From: Rothia aeria
GTDB taxonomy: Bacteria; Actinomycetota; Actinomycetes; Actinomycetales; Micrococcaceae
DNA length: 64,000 nucleotides
Reading direction: 5' to 3'
Assembly: GCA_002355935.1 (NCBI GenBank)
Contig: AP017895.1
Coordinates: 1,240,001 to 1,304,000 of the forward strand
Position 1 is the stretch's first letter. The number at the start of each line of letters is the position of its first letter. This document shows, piece by piece, positions 26,165 through 35,381 of this stretch. The notes under the pieces are model-generated. The model was not told the origin of the DNA. It did not search any database and saw only the letters and a list, made by a program, of their open reading frames with translations. A program made the position numbers and the translations under genes.

Positions 26165-28243
26165 TTATTGCTCGTGGGAGCGAGAAGTGTCATCCTCTGC
26201 TGCTTCGATCACAGCGGTATCCTTGGGGCCGTCAGAGGTCACAGCAGTCGTCTCAACCTGCTCGGTACTTTCGGTTTTCTGCGCTCGCGCAGCCTGATAC
26301 CCCTGCAGCCTCTCACTGGCCTGCTCCCTGAGCTCCTCAATGCGTTCGCTGGCCTGCTCCGCGTATTCGTGCAGTTTCTCGGACGCCTGCTCTTTTATCT
26401 CCTGCAGCCGCTCTAGACGCACACCCATATCGCTGGAGACCCGGCTGTACATATCGTCCACATATGCGGAGAAATCTTTCAGAATCTTTGAGCGTTTAAG
26501 CTTCTGCGATGGCGTCAGGTAACCGTCGGCTTCCGTCAGGTCTTTGTTCATGATGCGAAATTCACGCACTGCCTCTGCCCGAGACACCAGCAGGTTTGCC
26601 TCGTCAATAAACATCTGCACTGCCTCACGCACCTTCGGGTGCACCGCTGCCTCGGGGATGCTCATGGCACGCGGTAAGCCCAGGTGTTCCAGCTGCTCCG
26701 GCAGCGTATCCGGGTCAAGCGTCACCAGCGCGGCAATAAATGGTTTCTGATCTCCCACCAACATTGCCTGAGATACCAAGGGGGAGGTACGGATGTGATC
26801 TTCCGCCACGGACGGTACCACATTTTTACCGCCCGCAGTCACAATAATTTCTTTCTTACGGCCCACAATCGTCAGGTTGCCGCGTTCATCAAAGCGGGCC
26901 AGGTCCCCGGTTTTAAACCAGCCGTCTTCAGTAAATGCGGTGGCGTCTTCCTGAGGGTTCTTATAGTATCCATCGATCACACCCACGCCGCGCACCTGCA
27001 GTTCGCCGTCTTCGGCAATACGCCCCTGCGCTCCCGGTAAGAGCGGGCCGATGGCCCCGATCTGGAACTCGCTAATACGCCCCGCTGCAATCGGCGCGCA
27101 AGTCTCCGTGAGACCGTACCCTTCAACCACCCGGATACCTACAGCGTGGAAGAAGTGGCCTAGAGTATCGGATAACGGGCCACCACCCGAGACGGCGTAC
27201 TTTAGCTGCCCGCCCATCGCCGCTCGCAGCTTCGCATACACGAGCCTATCGTAGAACGTGTACTGGGCCGCCAACGCGAGGGGAACCCGACCGGAAATTT
27301 TAGCGCGCGACCACTCAACAGCAACCTTCACTGAGCGGTCAAATAGGGCTTTGTTGAGCGTTCCGCCTTTAGCTGCTTTAGCCTTCGCCCCCTCATAGAT
27401 TTTCTCAAACACGCGGGGCACTACCAGCAGCATAGTCGGTTTAAAACTGTCCAGATCGGCAGCGAGGTTTTTAATATTGGGGGAATGCCCAATCTGTACG
27501 CCCGCGTCCATCGCCAATATCTGAATCAGCCTGGCGAGCACATGCGCCAACGGCAGAAAAATAATAGAGGAATTATGGGGATTCGCAATCTCTGGTTCCG
27601 CCAGTTTGGTGTTTACGCTCAGGTTCAGGAAATGCCCGTGTGTTAGCGGGCACCCCTTCGGCCTGCCGGTGGTACCTGAGGTGTACACAATAGTTGCCAG
27701 GGAGCTGCAGGTGGCGGTGTCACGTGCCGTATACACTGCTTCTTCCGGCACGTTGAGCCCGGCCGTAATGAGCGCATCCAGGGCCCCGTTATTAATAACC
27801 CAGGTGTTTTCAAGGTGCAACGGCTCAATGCTGTTCGCCTGTTCGATAACACCAGCCAGCTTATCGTCCTCAACGAAAACTGCTTTCGCTTCGGAGTGAG
27901 AAAGAGCCCACGCCGCCTGGGCGGGCGCGCTCGTCTCATACACGGGAACAGAGACGGCTCCCGCATACCAGATAGCGAAGTCAATGAGAGTCCATTCGAA
28001 CCGGGTGCGGCTCATAATGCCGATACGATCTCCGGGAACAATACCGGAGGCGATCAGCCCTTTAGCCACCGCCACCACCATGGCCCGAAATTCGCGGGCC
28101 CGCACCGGCTGCCAATTCCCCGGTGACATCTGCCAGCGATACAACAACGGGTTGGTAGTGTCAGCGCAACGGCGTTCTAAGATGCTGGTGATATTCAGCT
28201 GCGGGTCGCACATTACCTCTGCTGGAACAGAGAAAACCTTCAT
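26165..28243 (-). CDS. fadD: Long-chain fatty acid--CoA ligase with a C-terminal helical tail
   Basis: A 692-residue ANL-superfamily adenylating enzyme that activates fatty acids to acyl-CoA. The AMP-binding P-loop IVYTSGTTGRPKGCPLTH, the VEGYGLTETCA motif, the hinge GWFKTGDLARFDERGN and IVGRKKEIIVTAGGKNVVP are all present. About 90 residues are appended after the catalytic domain. They include three exact 11-residue units starting EQASE (coding bases 26294-26392) and then an acidic end. The tail looks like an amphipathic helix that could bind membrane or protein. It is 19 bases downstream of the esterase gene on the same strand. Confidence 0.93.
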   Translation of the reverse strand: MKVFSVPAEVMCDPQLNITSILERRCADTTNPLLYRWQMSPGNWQPVRAREFRAMVVAVAKGLIASGIVPGDRIGIMSRTRFEWTLIDFAIWYAGAVSVPVYETSAPAQAAWALSHSEAKAVFVEDDKLAGVIEQANSIEPLHLENTWVINNGALDALITAGLNVPEEAVYTARDTATCSSLATIVYTSGTTGRPKGCPLTHGHFLNLSVNTKLAEPEIANPHNSSIIFLPLAHVLARLIQILAMDAGVQIGHSPNIKNLAADLDSFKPTMLLVVPRVFEKIYEGAKAKAAKGGTLNKALFDRSVKVAVEWSRAKISGRVPLALAAQYTFYDRLVYAKLRAAMGGQLKYAVSGGGPLSDTLGHFFHAVGIRVVEGYGLTETCAPIAAGRISEFQIGAIGPLLPGAQGRIAEDGELQVRGVGVIDGYYKNPQEDATAFTEDGWFKTGDLARFDERGNLTIVGRKKEIIVTAGGKNVVPSVAEDHIRTSPLVSQAMLVGDQKPFIAALVTLDPDTLPEQLEHLGLPRAMSIPEAAVHPKVREAVQMFIDEANLLVSRAEAVREFRIMNKDLTEADGYLTPSQKLKRSKILKDFSAYVDDMYSRVSSDMGVRLERLQEIKEQASEKLHEYAEQASERIEELREQASERLQGYQAARAQKTESTEQVETTAVTSDGPKDTAVIEAAEDDTSRSHEQ
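26294..26392 (-). repeat. Three in-frame 33-base units in fadD (11-residue EQASE repeats)
   Basis: The coding strand reads three consecutive 11-residue units, EQASEKLHEYA, EQASERIEELR and EQASERLQGYQ. Each begins with GAGCAGGC. The 11-residue period is typical of extended amphipathic helices. Confidence 0.8.
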
Positions 28244-28262
28244 GAGTTACGCCTTCCACGCC

Positions 28263-29101
28263 CTAGCTTAAGGACTGTACAAATTTGTGTGTGAATTCTT
28301 TAACAAGCTCGGCATCGTAATCAAGGGTCGCCACATGGTAGCTACGGGTGAGCCATTTAAATTCTACCGATGCCGAGACATGTTGCAGAAAATAGCGGTG
28401 TGACGCGTCAGTAACGGTGTGGTCTGATACGGAGCGCAAGTACAGTACAGGTGCATGCAGTTTCGGCAGTAGCTCGCGGGTTTCTACCCCAGCAGGTGCA
28501 GCTGCCGGATAGACGCGGTGGGAGTGCGTGCATATGCCCCTTCATCTACACCCGGCACGGCAATATCGGACCCTATTGAGCGCATTACCGGCAGCACTGG
28601 TGCCACCCGGTGGGCAATGCGCATGAGCGGGTTGACATCAACAAAGAACGGGTTAATAAGCACTGTGCCAGCAACCGGGCGGCGTGCCGCAAGGTGCGCG
28701 GCAAGGCATCCACCCATAGACATACCGATAACAATTACTCGATATCCCGCACCAGTGAGCCGCTCGTACGCCTGCTCAACACTATCTATCCAATCGGTGT
28801 AGTGGGTGACTGCCATATCACGCCAGTGAGTTCCGTGGCCGGGTAAGCGGGGTAACTCCACCGGGTACCCTTTCTCTGCTAAATACGCTGCTAACGGGTG
28901 CAGACTGTGCGGAGAGCCTGTGAACCCGTGCACGATGAGGATACCTAAGTCACCCGCATACTTTTTGGGGTCTGCGGGGGACGACAGCGGTTCGTGGTTA
29001 AAGTCCGGCTGCTGCGCAGGCACCCCACCTGTCTGTTGCCTCTCGTGTACTTTGCGGCGTATCCGACGCACCGGCTCTAACGAGTTCTCAAAAATATTCA
29101 T
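28263..29101 (-). CDS. Alpha/beta hydrolase, carboxylesterase / monoacylglycerol lipase type (one frame break)
   Basis: About 279 residues. The oxyanion segment ILIVHGFTGSPHSLHPLA, LPRLPGHGTHWRDM and the nucleophile elbow GMSMGG place it with Est30-like carboxylesterases and lipases. The frame stops early at CCCC 28487-28490 (GGGG on the coding strand). One base extends it through HLLGVETRELLPKLHAPVLY to the stop at 28263, restoring the acid region (SDHTVT) and a histidine (SYHVATLDYD). GGGGGA precedes the ATG at 29101. Its place just upstream of fadD suggests it frees fatty acids that FadD then activates; that link is inferred. Confidence 0.85.
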
Positions 29102-29377
29102 ACATCCCCCAGGAAGCTGTGTAACCCCACACTTAATATCTAGCACTATTATTGCTTTCAAGGTGAGATAAAAACTCACGCTATTGAGCTGTGAGCGTGA
29201 TTTCGTGCGATTCACAGGTAACTGGCAGGTGAAAATGGGCTGTATAACACCCAATGGACCCCCTGGTACCCGGCTACAATCTACTAGGAAGGCACTCGCC
29301 CCTCCGATGACGCACACCGGTGTGAATTAATCGAACCGTGCCGCGTTCAATAACCGGAAACACTCCAGGAGAAAACT

Positions 29378-30139
29378 GTGGTCACACACCCCGCCACAAC
29401 ACCCGTATATGCGGTACTTAAAGCAATAAGCGACCCCACTGTCCGGCGGATCTGGCCGCATGAAGTCATAGGTGCTGAAAACATGCCCAATGGTCCAGCC
29501 ATTATTGCCAGTAACCACTTAGCCTTCTGCGATTCGGTGTTTATTCCGCTTGCGGTTAAACCCACCGTAAATTTCTTAGCGAAAAGCGACTATTTCACTA
29601 CCCCCGGCTTTAAAGGGCGTGCAATGGCAGCTTTCTTCCGCAGCGTGGGCCAGCTTCCTATGGATCGTTCGGGTGGGGAGAAAAGCAGGGCTTCTTTAGA
29701 AGCGGGTCTAAAGGTACTTCGTGCAGGGGGAGTGCTCGGCATCTACCCTGAAGGAACCCGCAGTCCTGACGGACGCTACTACCGCCCTAAAATTGGGGTG
29801 GCGCGTCTTGCATTGGAATCTGGTGCGCCCGTGGTACCTGTGGGTCAGCTGGGCACCGACCTAATACAGCCAGCCGGGACGAACAGGCCACGTTTTCGGC
29901 ATAATGGGAAACCCATTACGGTACGCACTATTATTGGTAAACCGTTGGAGTTCGCGCATTTGCAGGATAAAGCTAATGACCACGCCACGCTCAGGGCTGT
30001 GACCGATCAGATTGCTGAGGCTATTCGCGCCCTCTCGGGGCAGCAGTACGTGCCTGTGCCCGCCGACAAAGTTAAACGGCTTATGGCGGCTCATGGGTGG
30101 AGCGCCCAAACCGCAGTAGCTAGTCTTCTCACACACTAA
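29378..30139 (+). CDS. plsC: 1-acyl-sn-glycerol-3-phosphate acyltransferase family protein
   Basis: A 253-residue PlsC-family acyltransferase, probably making phosphatidic acid at the cytoplasmic membrane. The catalytic NHLAFCD (HX4D box) lies near residue 47, with GQLPMDRSGG, YPEGTRSPDG and GAPVVPVGQLGTD behind it, the standard four-block order. The GTG start has AGGAGA upstream. There is no strong N-terminal membrane helix. It is divergent from the esterase-fadD pair, so lipid breakdown and synthesis genes face away from one control region. A role in glycolipid or menaquinone-linked acylation cannot be excluded. Confidence 0.88.
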   Translation: MVTHPATTPVYAVLKAISDPTVRRIWPHEVIGAENMPNGPAIIASNHLAFCDSVFIPLAVKPTVNFLAKSDYFTTPGFKGRAMAAFFRSVGQLPMDRSGGEKSRASLEAGLKVLRAGGVLGIYPEGTRSPDGRYYRPKIGVARLALESGAPVVPVGQLGTDLIQPAGTNRPRFRHNGKPITVRTIIGKPLEFAHLQDKANDHATLRAVTDQIAEAIRALSGQQYVPVPADKVKRLMAAHGWSAQTAVASLLTH

Positions 30140-30327
30140 CAGCCACATTTCGGTTGTACGGGCCGCTTTGTGGCGTGTGATTTCACGCAGCGAGATAAAA
30201 ACATGACCGCTCCGTACCGTCTTGCCCATAGCGGGAGTACAATAACGTAGTACTGCCTCATGGTTTTAGCTATGGGGTACCGCAACCGCAGACAACCCAA
30301 CCTGAGTGATAGAGCGAGACAACATAC

Positions 30328-31716
30328 ATGAGCAACACGATTCGCCCGCAACAGCCCAGCGACCATGGGCTGGATATTTGGCGCACCCTTAATGCTGACC
30401 AGCAGCCTACCTGGGCGGATCATCCCGACTACGCGCCCACAGTGGCAGAACTCGAAAAGCTGCCCCCGCTGGTCTTTGCGGGGGAAGTAGACTCGATGCG
30501 CCATCAACTTGCTGAAGTCGCTGAAGGTCGTGCTTTTCTGCTTCAGGGCGGAGACTGCGCCGAAACGTTCGCGGGAGCCACCGCCGATAAAATTTCAGGC
30601 CGTGTTCGCACCATCCTACAGATGGCAGCGGTGCTGACCTATGGGGCCTCTATGCCTGTGGTTAAGATGGGCCGCATTGCCGGGCAGTTCTCTAAACCCC
30701 GCTCCTCGGATGTGGAAACCCGTGACGGTGTTACCCTGCCTTCGTTCCGTGGAGAAACCGTTAACGGTCATGAGTTCACAGCAGAGGCGCGCACTCACGA
30801 CCCCAAGCGGATGCTGCGCGGGTACCACACCTCCTCGGCAACCCTGAACCTGGTGCGGGCTTTCACGAAGGGCGGTTTTGCCGATCTGCGTTCCGTACAC
30901 CAGTGGAACCGCGGGTTTACCGAAAACCCTGCGCATGCCCGCTATGAAGAAACTGCGCGTGAAATAGGCCGTGCCCTCAAATTTATGGAAGCCTGCGGGG
31001 TGGACTTTAACGCGTTGACCACCACCGACCTGTACGTGGGCCACGAGGCACTGGTGCTTGATTTTGAACGTGCCCTCACACGCATCGATTCGCGTACCCA
31101 CCAACCGTATGACACGTCCGCACACTTTTTGTGGATTGGCGAACGCACCCGAGGAATTAACGACGCCCACGTAGACTTCCTCTCTAAGGTGCGTAACCCC
31201 ATCGGTGTTAAGCTGGGCCCCAGCACCACCACCGATGACGCACTAGCTCTTATCGACAAGCTCGACCCTGAACGGGAGCCCGGTCGTCTTACTTTTATCA
31301 CCCGCATGGGGGCAAAGAACATTCGTGAAAAACTTCCCGCTCTCGTTGAGGGGGTTAATGCATCCGGGGCGAAGGTCGTGTGGGTTACCGACCCCATGCA
31401 CGGCAACACTATATCGGTTCCATCGGGGATTAAAACCCGCCGGTTTGACGATATCCTGGATGAGGTGCGCGGCTTCTTTGAGGTGCATGAGTCCCTGGGC
31501 TCTTTCCCCGGTGGCATCCACGTTGAAATGACTGGGGATGACGTCACCGAGTGTTTGGGCGGCTCAGACCCCGTGGATGAGGCAGCACTGGCTAACCGCT
31601 ACGAATCGCTGTGCGACCCGCGACTGAACCATTCACAGTCTCTGGAGATCGCATTCTTGGTATCTGAGTACCTGAAGAGCCAGTACGTGCGCCAACTGGG
31701 TAATACTATGCGTTAA
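30328..31716 (+). CDS. aroG: 3-deoxy-7-phosphoheptulonate synthase, class II
   Basis: A 462-residue DAHP synthase joining phosphoenolpyruvate and erythrose-4-phosphate at the entry to the shikimate pathway. Class II marks are FLLQGGDCAETF, MPVVKMGRIAGQFSKPRS, THQWNRG-like HQWNRGFTE, IGVKLGPSTT and VWVTDPMHGNT. It starts close to the mature enzyme and is uninterrupted. In Mycobacterium tuberculosis the same gene neighbours pknL, and the two are convergent here too. A hairpin separates the 3' ends. Confidence 0.96.
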   Translation: MSNTIRPQQPSDHGLDIWRTLNADQQPTWADHPDYAPTVAELEKLPPLVFAGEVDSMRHQLAEVAEGRAFLLQGGDCAETFAGATADKISGRVRTILQMAAVLTYGASMPVVKMGRIAGQFSKPRSSDVETRDGVTLPSFRGETVNGHEFTAEARTHDPKRMLRGYHTSSATLNLVRAFTKGGFADLRSVHQWNRGFTENPAHARYEETAREIGRALKFMEACGVDFNALTTTDLYVGHEALVLDFERALTRIDSRTHQPYDTSAHFLWIGERTRGINDAHVDFLSKVRNPIGVKLGPSTTTDDALALIDKLDPEREPGRLTFITRMGAKNIREKLPALVEGVNASGAKVVWVTDPMHGNTISVPSGIKTRRFDDILDEVRGFFEVHESLGSFPGGIHVEMTGDDVTECLGGSDPVDEAALANRYESLCDPRLNHSQSLEIAFLVSEYLKSQYVRQLGNTMR

Positions 31717-31739
31717 GCACACCCACATAACGTATGATG

Positions 31740-31779
31740 AGGCCGATGAGCCGTCCTAAAGAGGGCAGCCCATCGGCCT
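31740..31779. terminator. Bidirectional terminator, aroG / pknL
   Basis: Arms AGGCCGATG (31740-31748) and CATCGGCCT (31771-31779), with inner pairing around CCTAAAGAGG, lie between the convergent stops. Confidence 0.7.
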
Positions 31780-31801
31780 TGAACGTATGAGGTGTGGGGG
31801 A

Positions 31802-33352
31802 TTAGAGCCCACCAAACATTTGTGACAGGTTAGCCCACCACGTGCTCTGTAATACCGACTGGGCCAGCAGCCACCCCACGAACCCTGCCAAAACTAGGGC
31901 CACCAAGAGTACGACCACTCCCGTCACTACTGTAAATGGTGACGGTGGCGGACCTAGCCGTTCAGCCGGGAGCCTCCTGTTACGGGGGAAAGGACGCGGG
32001 CCGGGCCGCGCTTGCGGATGCGATGCTGGCCTGCGCTGTGGGGAACGGTTAGGGCCCGGTGGGGTGCGTGGAAGTCCAAAGACATTATTCGGGGAACGCT
32101 GAGCAAGCTCTGGGCGCAGCGCGCCATAATGCATCCGCGCCGAGGAACCGTCCAAGGACCGCTGGCCGCCCAGAGGGATATCGCCACGCGCTAAAGCAGG
32201 GTTTACCGGCCGGGTTTCAGGGCCGATACCGATCGAGAGCGGAACGTATTCTTCCATGGGCAGCACAGGTTTTGCAGGCTGGGCCCGCCGGTTAGTGCCC
32301 ACCAGCAGATCCTCAGCACGGCCAATACCACTGATGGGGCTGTTGTGCACCATCTGGGCCAACCCCGTAGTCTCAGCGATGTGTTCCACAGCCTCCCATA
32401 GCGGAACTTCAGGTTCCTCCACGAGGGGAGTGCGCCAGGCAAGCTCTTCCTCGCTCATGTGGGCCGTCACATCCCGCAGATCGGTTAGAACTTCAAGCGC
32501 GTTCTCTGGACGGTCTTCAGGCTGCTGACGGGTACACCAGCTAATGAGCCCCGCAAGCCCTGGATCTAGGCCGGGAGCAGCCTCCGCGACGGGCGGGATT
32601 TCGACGTTTGCATTGTAACGGTGAACCTCGCTGCTGTTGGCGATGCCATCAAACGGCAGATGCCCGGCGAACATGAGGTACATCATCACGCCCAAGGCAA
32701 AAATATCGGCGGGTGCACCCGTCTGCTGGCCTTTGACCAGTTCCGGTGCGGCGTATGCGGGGGTGCCCATAATCTCACCGGTGAGTGCCTGGTCGTCGCG
32801 GCGCGTCAACCCGAAGTCTGCCAGTTTCACCGTTTCGGTCACATCCAACAAAATATTGCCGGGTTTAATATCGCTGTGTACCAGCCGTCGCGCATGAGCC
32901 TCAGACAGTCCCTCCACTACCGGCAGTAGAATTTGCAGGGCTTCCCCCACAGATAGGGCACCGCGCTCCCGCAGCAGCTGGCCTAGAGTACACCCGTGCA
33001 CGTACTCCATGACAATGTATCGTAGCTTCTGCCCGCGTACCGTCTGTTCACCTGAGGAAAGCACGCCGATCACATGTCCGCCGCCCATCTGCCGTAGCGA
33101 TGACTCTTCACTGTAAAACTTGCGCTGATTCTCTGGCGAAGCAGCCAGTTCAGGTTTCAGAATTTTAATAGCCACCGGGGAATCGTTGAGCCATGTGTCG
33201 GTCGCATAATACACTTCGGCCATACCGCCGCCAGCAATGAGCGGGCCAGCCAAGTAGTGTTCATCGAAGATGATGCCGTTTAACCAGTCACGCCCCCGCG
33301 TCGCAGAACTCGCGGGGGAAGAAGATGGTGTTGAAGATGGGGGAGGATTCAT
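31802..33352 (-). CDS. pknL: Serine/threonine protein kinase, PknL-like
   Basis: A 516-residue Hanks-type kinase. Residues about 25-290 are the kinase domain: a glycine-rich loop (AGGGMAEVYYA), the ATP-anchoring Lys in VAIKILKPE, the catalytic loop HSDIKPGN, DFGLTRRD and GTPAYAAPE. A low-complexity Pro/Arg-rich linker of about 170 residues follows, then one membrane helix (VVTGVVVLLVALVLAGFVGW) and a short extracellular end. There are no PASTA repeats, which fits PknL and not PknB. The catalytic loop has HSD where HRD is usual. The neighbours are aroG and an Rv2175c-like DNA-binding protein, as in M. tuberculosis, where PknL phosphorylates Rv2175c. Confidence 0.9.
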   Translation of the reverse strand: MNPPPSSTPSSSPASSATRGRDWLNGIIFDEHYLAGPLIAGGGMAEVYYATDTWLNDSPVAIKILKPELAASPENQRKFYSEESSLRQMGGGHVIGVLSSGEQTVRGQKLRYIVMEYVHGCTLGQLLRERGALSVGEALQILLPVVEGLSEAHARRLVHSDIKPGNILLDVTETVKLADFGLTRRDDQALTGEIMGTPAYAAPELVKGQQTGAPADIFALGVMMYLMFAGHLPFDGIANSSEVHRYNANVEIPPVAEAAPGLDPGLAGLISWCTRQQPEDRPENALEVLTDLRDVTAHMSEEELAWRTPLVEEPEVPLWEAVEHIAETTGLAQMVHNSPISGIGRAEDLLVGTNRRAQPAKPVLPMEEYVPLSIGIGPETRPVNPALARGDIPLGGQRSLDGSSARMHYGALRPELAQRSPNNVFGLPRTPPGPNRSPQRRPASHPQARPGPRPFPRNRRLPAERLGPPPSPFTVVTGVVVLLVALVLAGFVGWLLAQSVLQSTWWANLSQMFGGL

Positions 33353-33546
33353 TATCTACGATTCTAGGGATATGTGGTGTCCATGCTGCATGGACAACTC
33401 TCACTGAGCAAAGATACAGCGGATTCATAGGTAAAGAGGGTAAAACCGGCCAAGTAATAGAGCCCGGACCACACACCATAACAGAACCGGCAATAATGGC
33501 GGCGCATAAGTAGGCAAAATTGGGTAGATTCTGGCACTCTTAAAAG

Positions 33547-33915
33547 GTGAGTAGCGAAAAAACTGTACAGACCTTTGCCCTTGTAGGTGACTGGGTCACT
33601 ATTCCCGATATTGCCGAGGCACTTGATTTGAAAGTTACTCGAGTGCACAACCTTATCTCAGATGGCACTCTTGTAGCCCTGCGCGAACCAGACACGAATG
33701 TGCGTAAAGTACCCGCGCTTTTTCTCAACGGCGATCATGTGCTCGAATCTCTCAAAGGCACCTTAGTAGTGCTCAAAGACGCTGGTTTTAGCGACGAGGA
33801 AGCCATCACCTGGCTCTACACTGCGGATGATTCTCTGCCGGGACGTCCCATTGATGCGCTCATTAACGGGCAGAAGACGGAAATCCGCCGCCGCGCACAG
33901 GCCTTAGCCTGGTAA
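33547..33915 (+). CDS. Rv2175c-like DNA-binding protein
   Basis: A 122-residue protein. An N-terminal winged-helix segment (VGDWVTIPDIAEALDLKVTR, residues about 13-32) is followed by the C-terminal domain typical of Rv2175c (SDEEAITWLYTADDSLPGRP). It is divergent from pknL across 194 bases. In mycobacteria this protein is a PknL substrate, and phosphorylation blocks DNA binding; the same pairing here suggests the same relation. Threonines near the N-terminus are candidate phosphosites. The GTG start has only AAAAGG immediately upstream, so translation may be leaderless or the start may differ. Confidence 0.85.
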   Translation: MSSEKTVQTFALVGDWVTIPDIAEALDLKVTRVHNLISDGTLVALREPDTNVRKVPALFLNGDHVLESLKGTLVVLKDAGFSDEEAITWLYTADDSLPGRPIDALINGQKTEIRRRAQALAW

Positions 33916-33977
33916 AACCCAAGTCCGATAAAACCGCGCGCCGTTGAGTACTTGGGCGCTTTTCTCAAACTAGTGAC

Positions 33978-34018
33978 GGTGGAGGGGCCACCCGCATGAT
34001 GGAGTGGTCCCCTCCACC
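33978..34018. terminator. Bidirectional terminator, Rv2175c-like / polyprenyl synthetase
   Basis: Arms GGTGGAGGGGCCA and TGGTCCCCTCCACC pair with one bulged T, followed by TTTTAC. It lies between convergent genes. Confidence 0.75.
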
Positions 34019-34026
34019 TTTTACAG

Positions 34027-35159
34027 TTACGCGGCTCGATGCAGCGCTTTTGCTGCAATAGCTTCTAAGGCTTCCCGTACCTGCTCCGGTACCGGTAAAG
34101 CAGCCAGCGCCGTATCAATGGCAGCAGACTTGCGGGCAATGAGTTCCTCAAGCTGCGCCACTGCACCACAAGAAAGCATGAGACCACGCACCCGCTGAAC
34201 ATCGTGAACATCTAGGTTCGGGTTCCCCAAGCATGTCTCAAGCAGGGACCGTCCCGCCTGATCCGCATTCTTTTCCGTAAGTGCCACCAGTACGGTGCGT
34301 TTTCCTTCCCGAATATCATCCCCGGCAGGTTTTCCAGTGGTTTCAGGCTCACCGAACACCCCCAGCTGATCATCACGCAGCTGAAAGCCTTCACCCAGGG
34401 GTAAGCCGAAGCTGTGGTACGCATTAAGAATGGGGTGGTGCTGGTTCTGCTGTGCATCAAGGGCTAGAGCGCCGCCAAGAGTCAGCGGGTGCTCGCATGA
34501 ATATTTGGCTGACTTATAACGGATCACGTTCTGGGCACGCTGTAGTGCCGCATCATAATCTTCGGAATCGATGACTTCCGAGAGCACATCCAGGTATTGC
34601 CCGGCCATGACTTCGGTGCGCATCGTATCGAAAACAGTTCGTGCGGTGCGGTCTGGTAGGGAGCCCACCCCCGTGCGCGCAAACATTGTCTCCGACCACG
34701 ATAGGCACAGATCTCCGGCGATAATACCCCCGTAAGACCATAGTTAAAAGTATCGCCGCGCCAGGCACTACTTTTATGCTGGTTCTCAAAACGCTTGTGC
34801 ACAGCGGGTGCTCCACGCCGAGTATCGGAACGGTCAATAATATCGTCGTGGATGAGCGCAGCGGATTGAAACAGTTCAATGGCCACCCCTATACGCACCA
34901 CCGACAGGGGCTTTGGGTCCTCAAGAATACTCACCCCACCTGCGCCGCGCCATCCCCAGTAGCTCAGTAGCGCACGCAGCCTTTTACCACCTGTGGAGAG
35001 CGCTTCAATGGCTGCTAACAGGCTGAGTGCATCTGGTGAAATATTGGAGAGCATCTCGCGCTGTTGGGTAAAAAAACGCGCCATTTCGGCCTCAACCTCT
35101 TGCAGATATGCCTGCTGTTCGGCCTGAATTTGCGTTTCAAACGCGCTCTGCGTAGCCAT
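34027..35159 (-). CDS. idsA: Polyprenyl (geranylgeranyl-type) diphosphate synthase (one frame break)
   Basis: About 377 residues, a trans-isoprenyl diphosphate synthase that extends allylic diphosphates with isopentenyl diphosphate. The first aspartate-rich motif HDDIIDRSDTRRG and the second, FQLRDDQLGVFG, are both intact, as is GKPAGDDIREGKRT. The frame breaks at CCCCC 34727-34731 (GGGGG on the coding strand). One G restores FNYGLTGGIIAGDLCLSWSE. The GGGAG ribosome binding site precedes the ATG. It corresponds in position to idsA2 near pknL in M. tuberculosis. Chain length (C15-C20 or longer) cannot be set with certainty from the sequence. Confidence 0.88.
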
Positions 35160-35381
35160 TGTTGCTCCCGTCGATATATATCTGGCGGTGGTCGATACCC
35201 ATCTAGCTTATGCTATCTCCCATAATTCGCGGTATTTTCGCGTGGGGCTAGCCAACTCGATTTTTATAGAACAAGAATACTATATAGAATATATATGCTA
35301 TTATGGGGTGGTGGGAGGCTGAAGATACATCAAAGCTGAGGCACAATAGTCATCCAGGGCCTCCCTCTATCAAGGGGTGGA

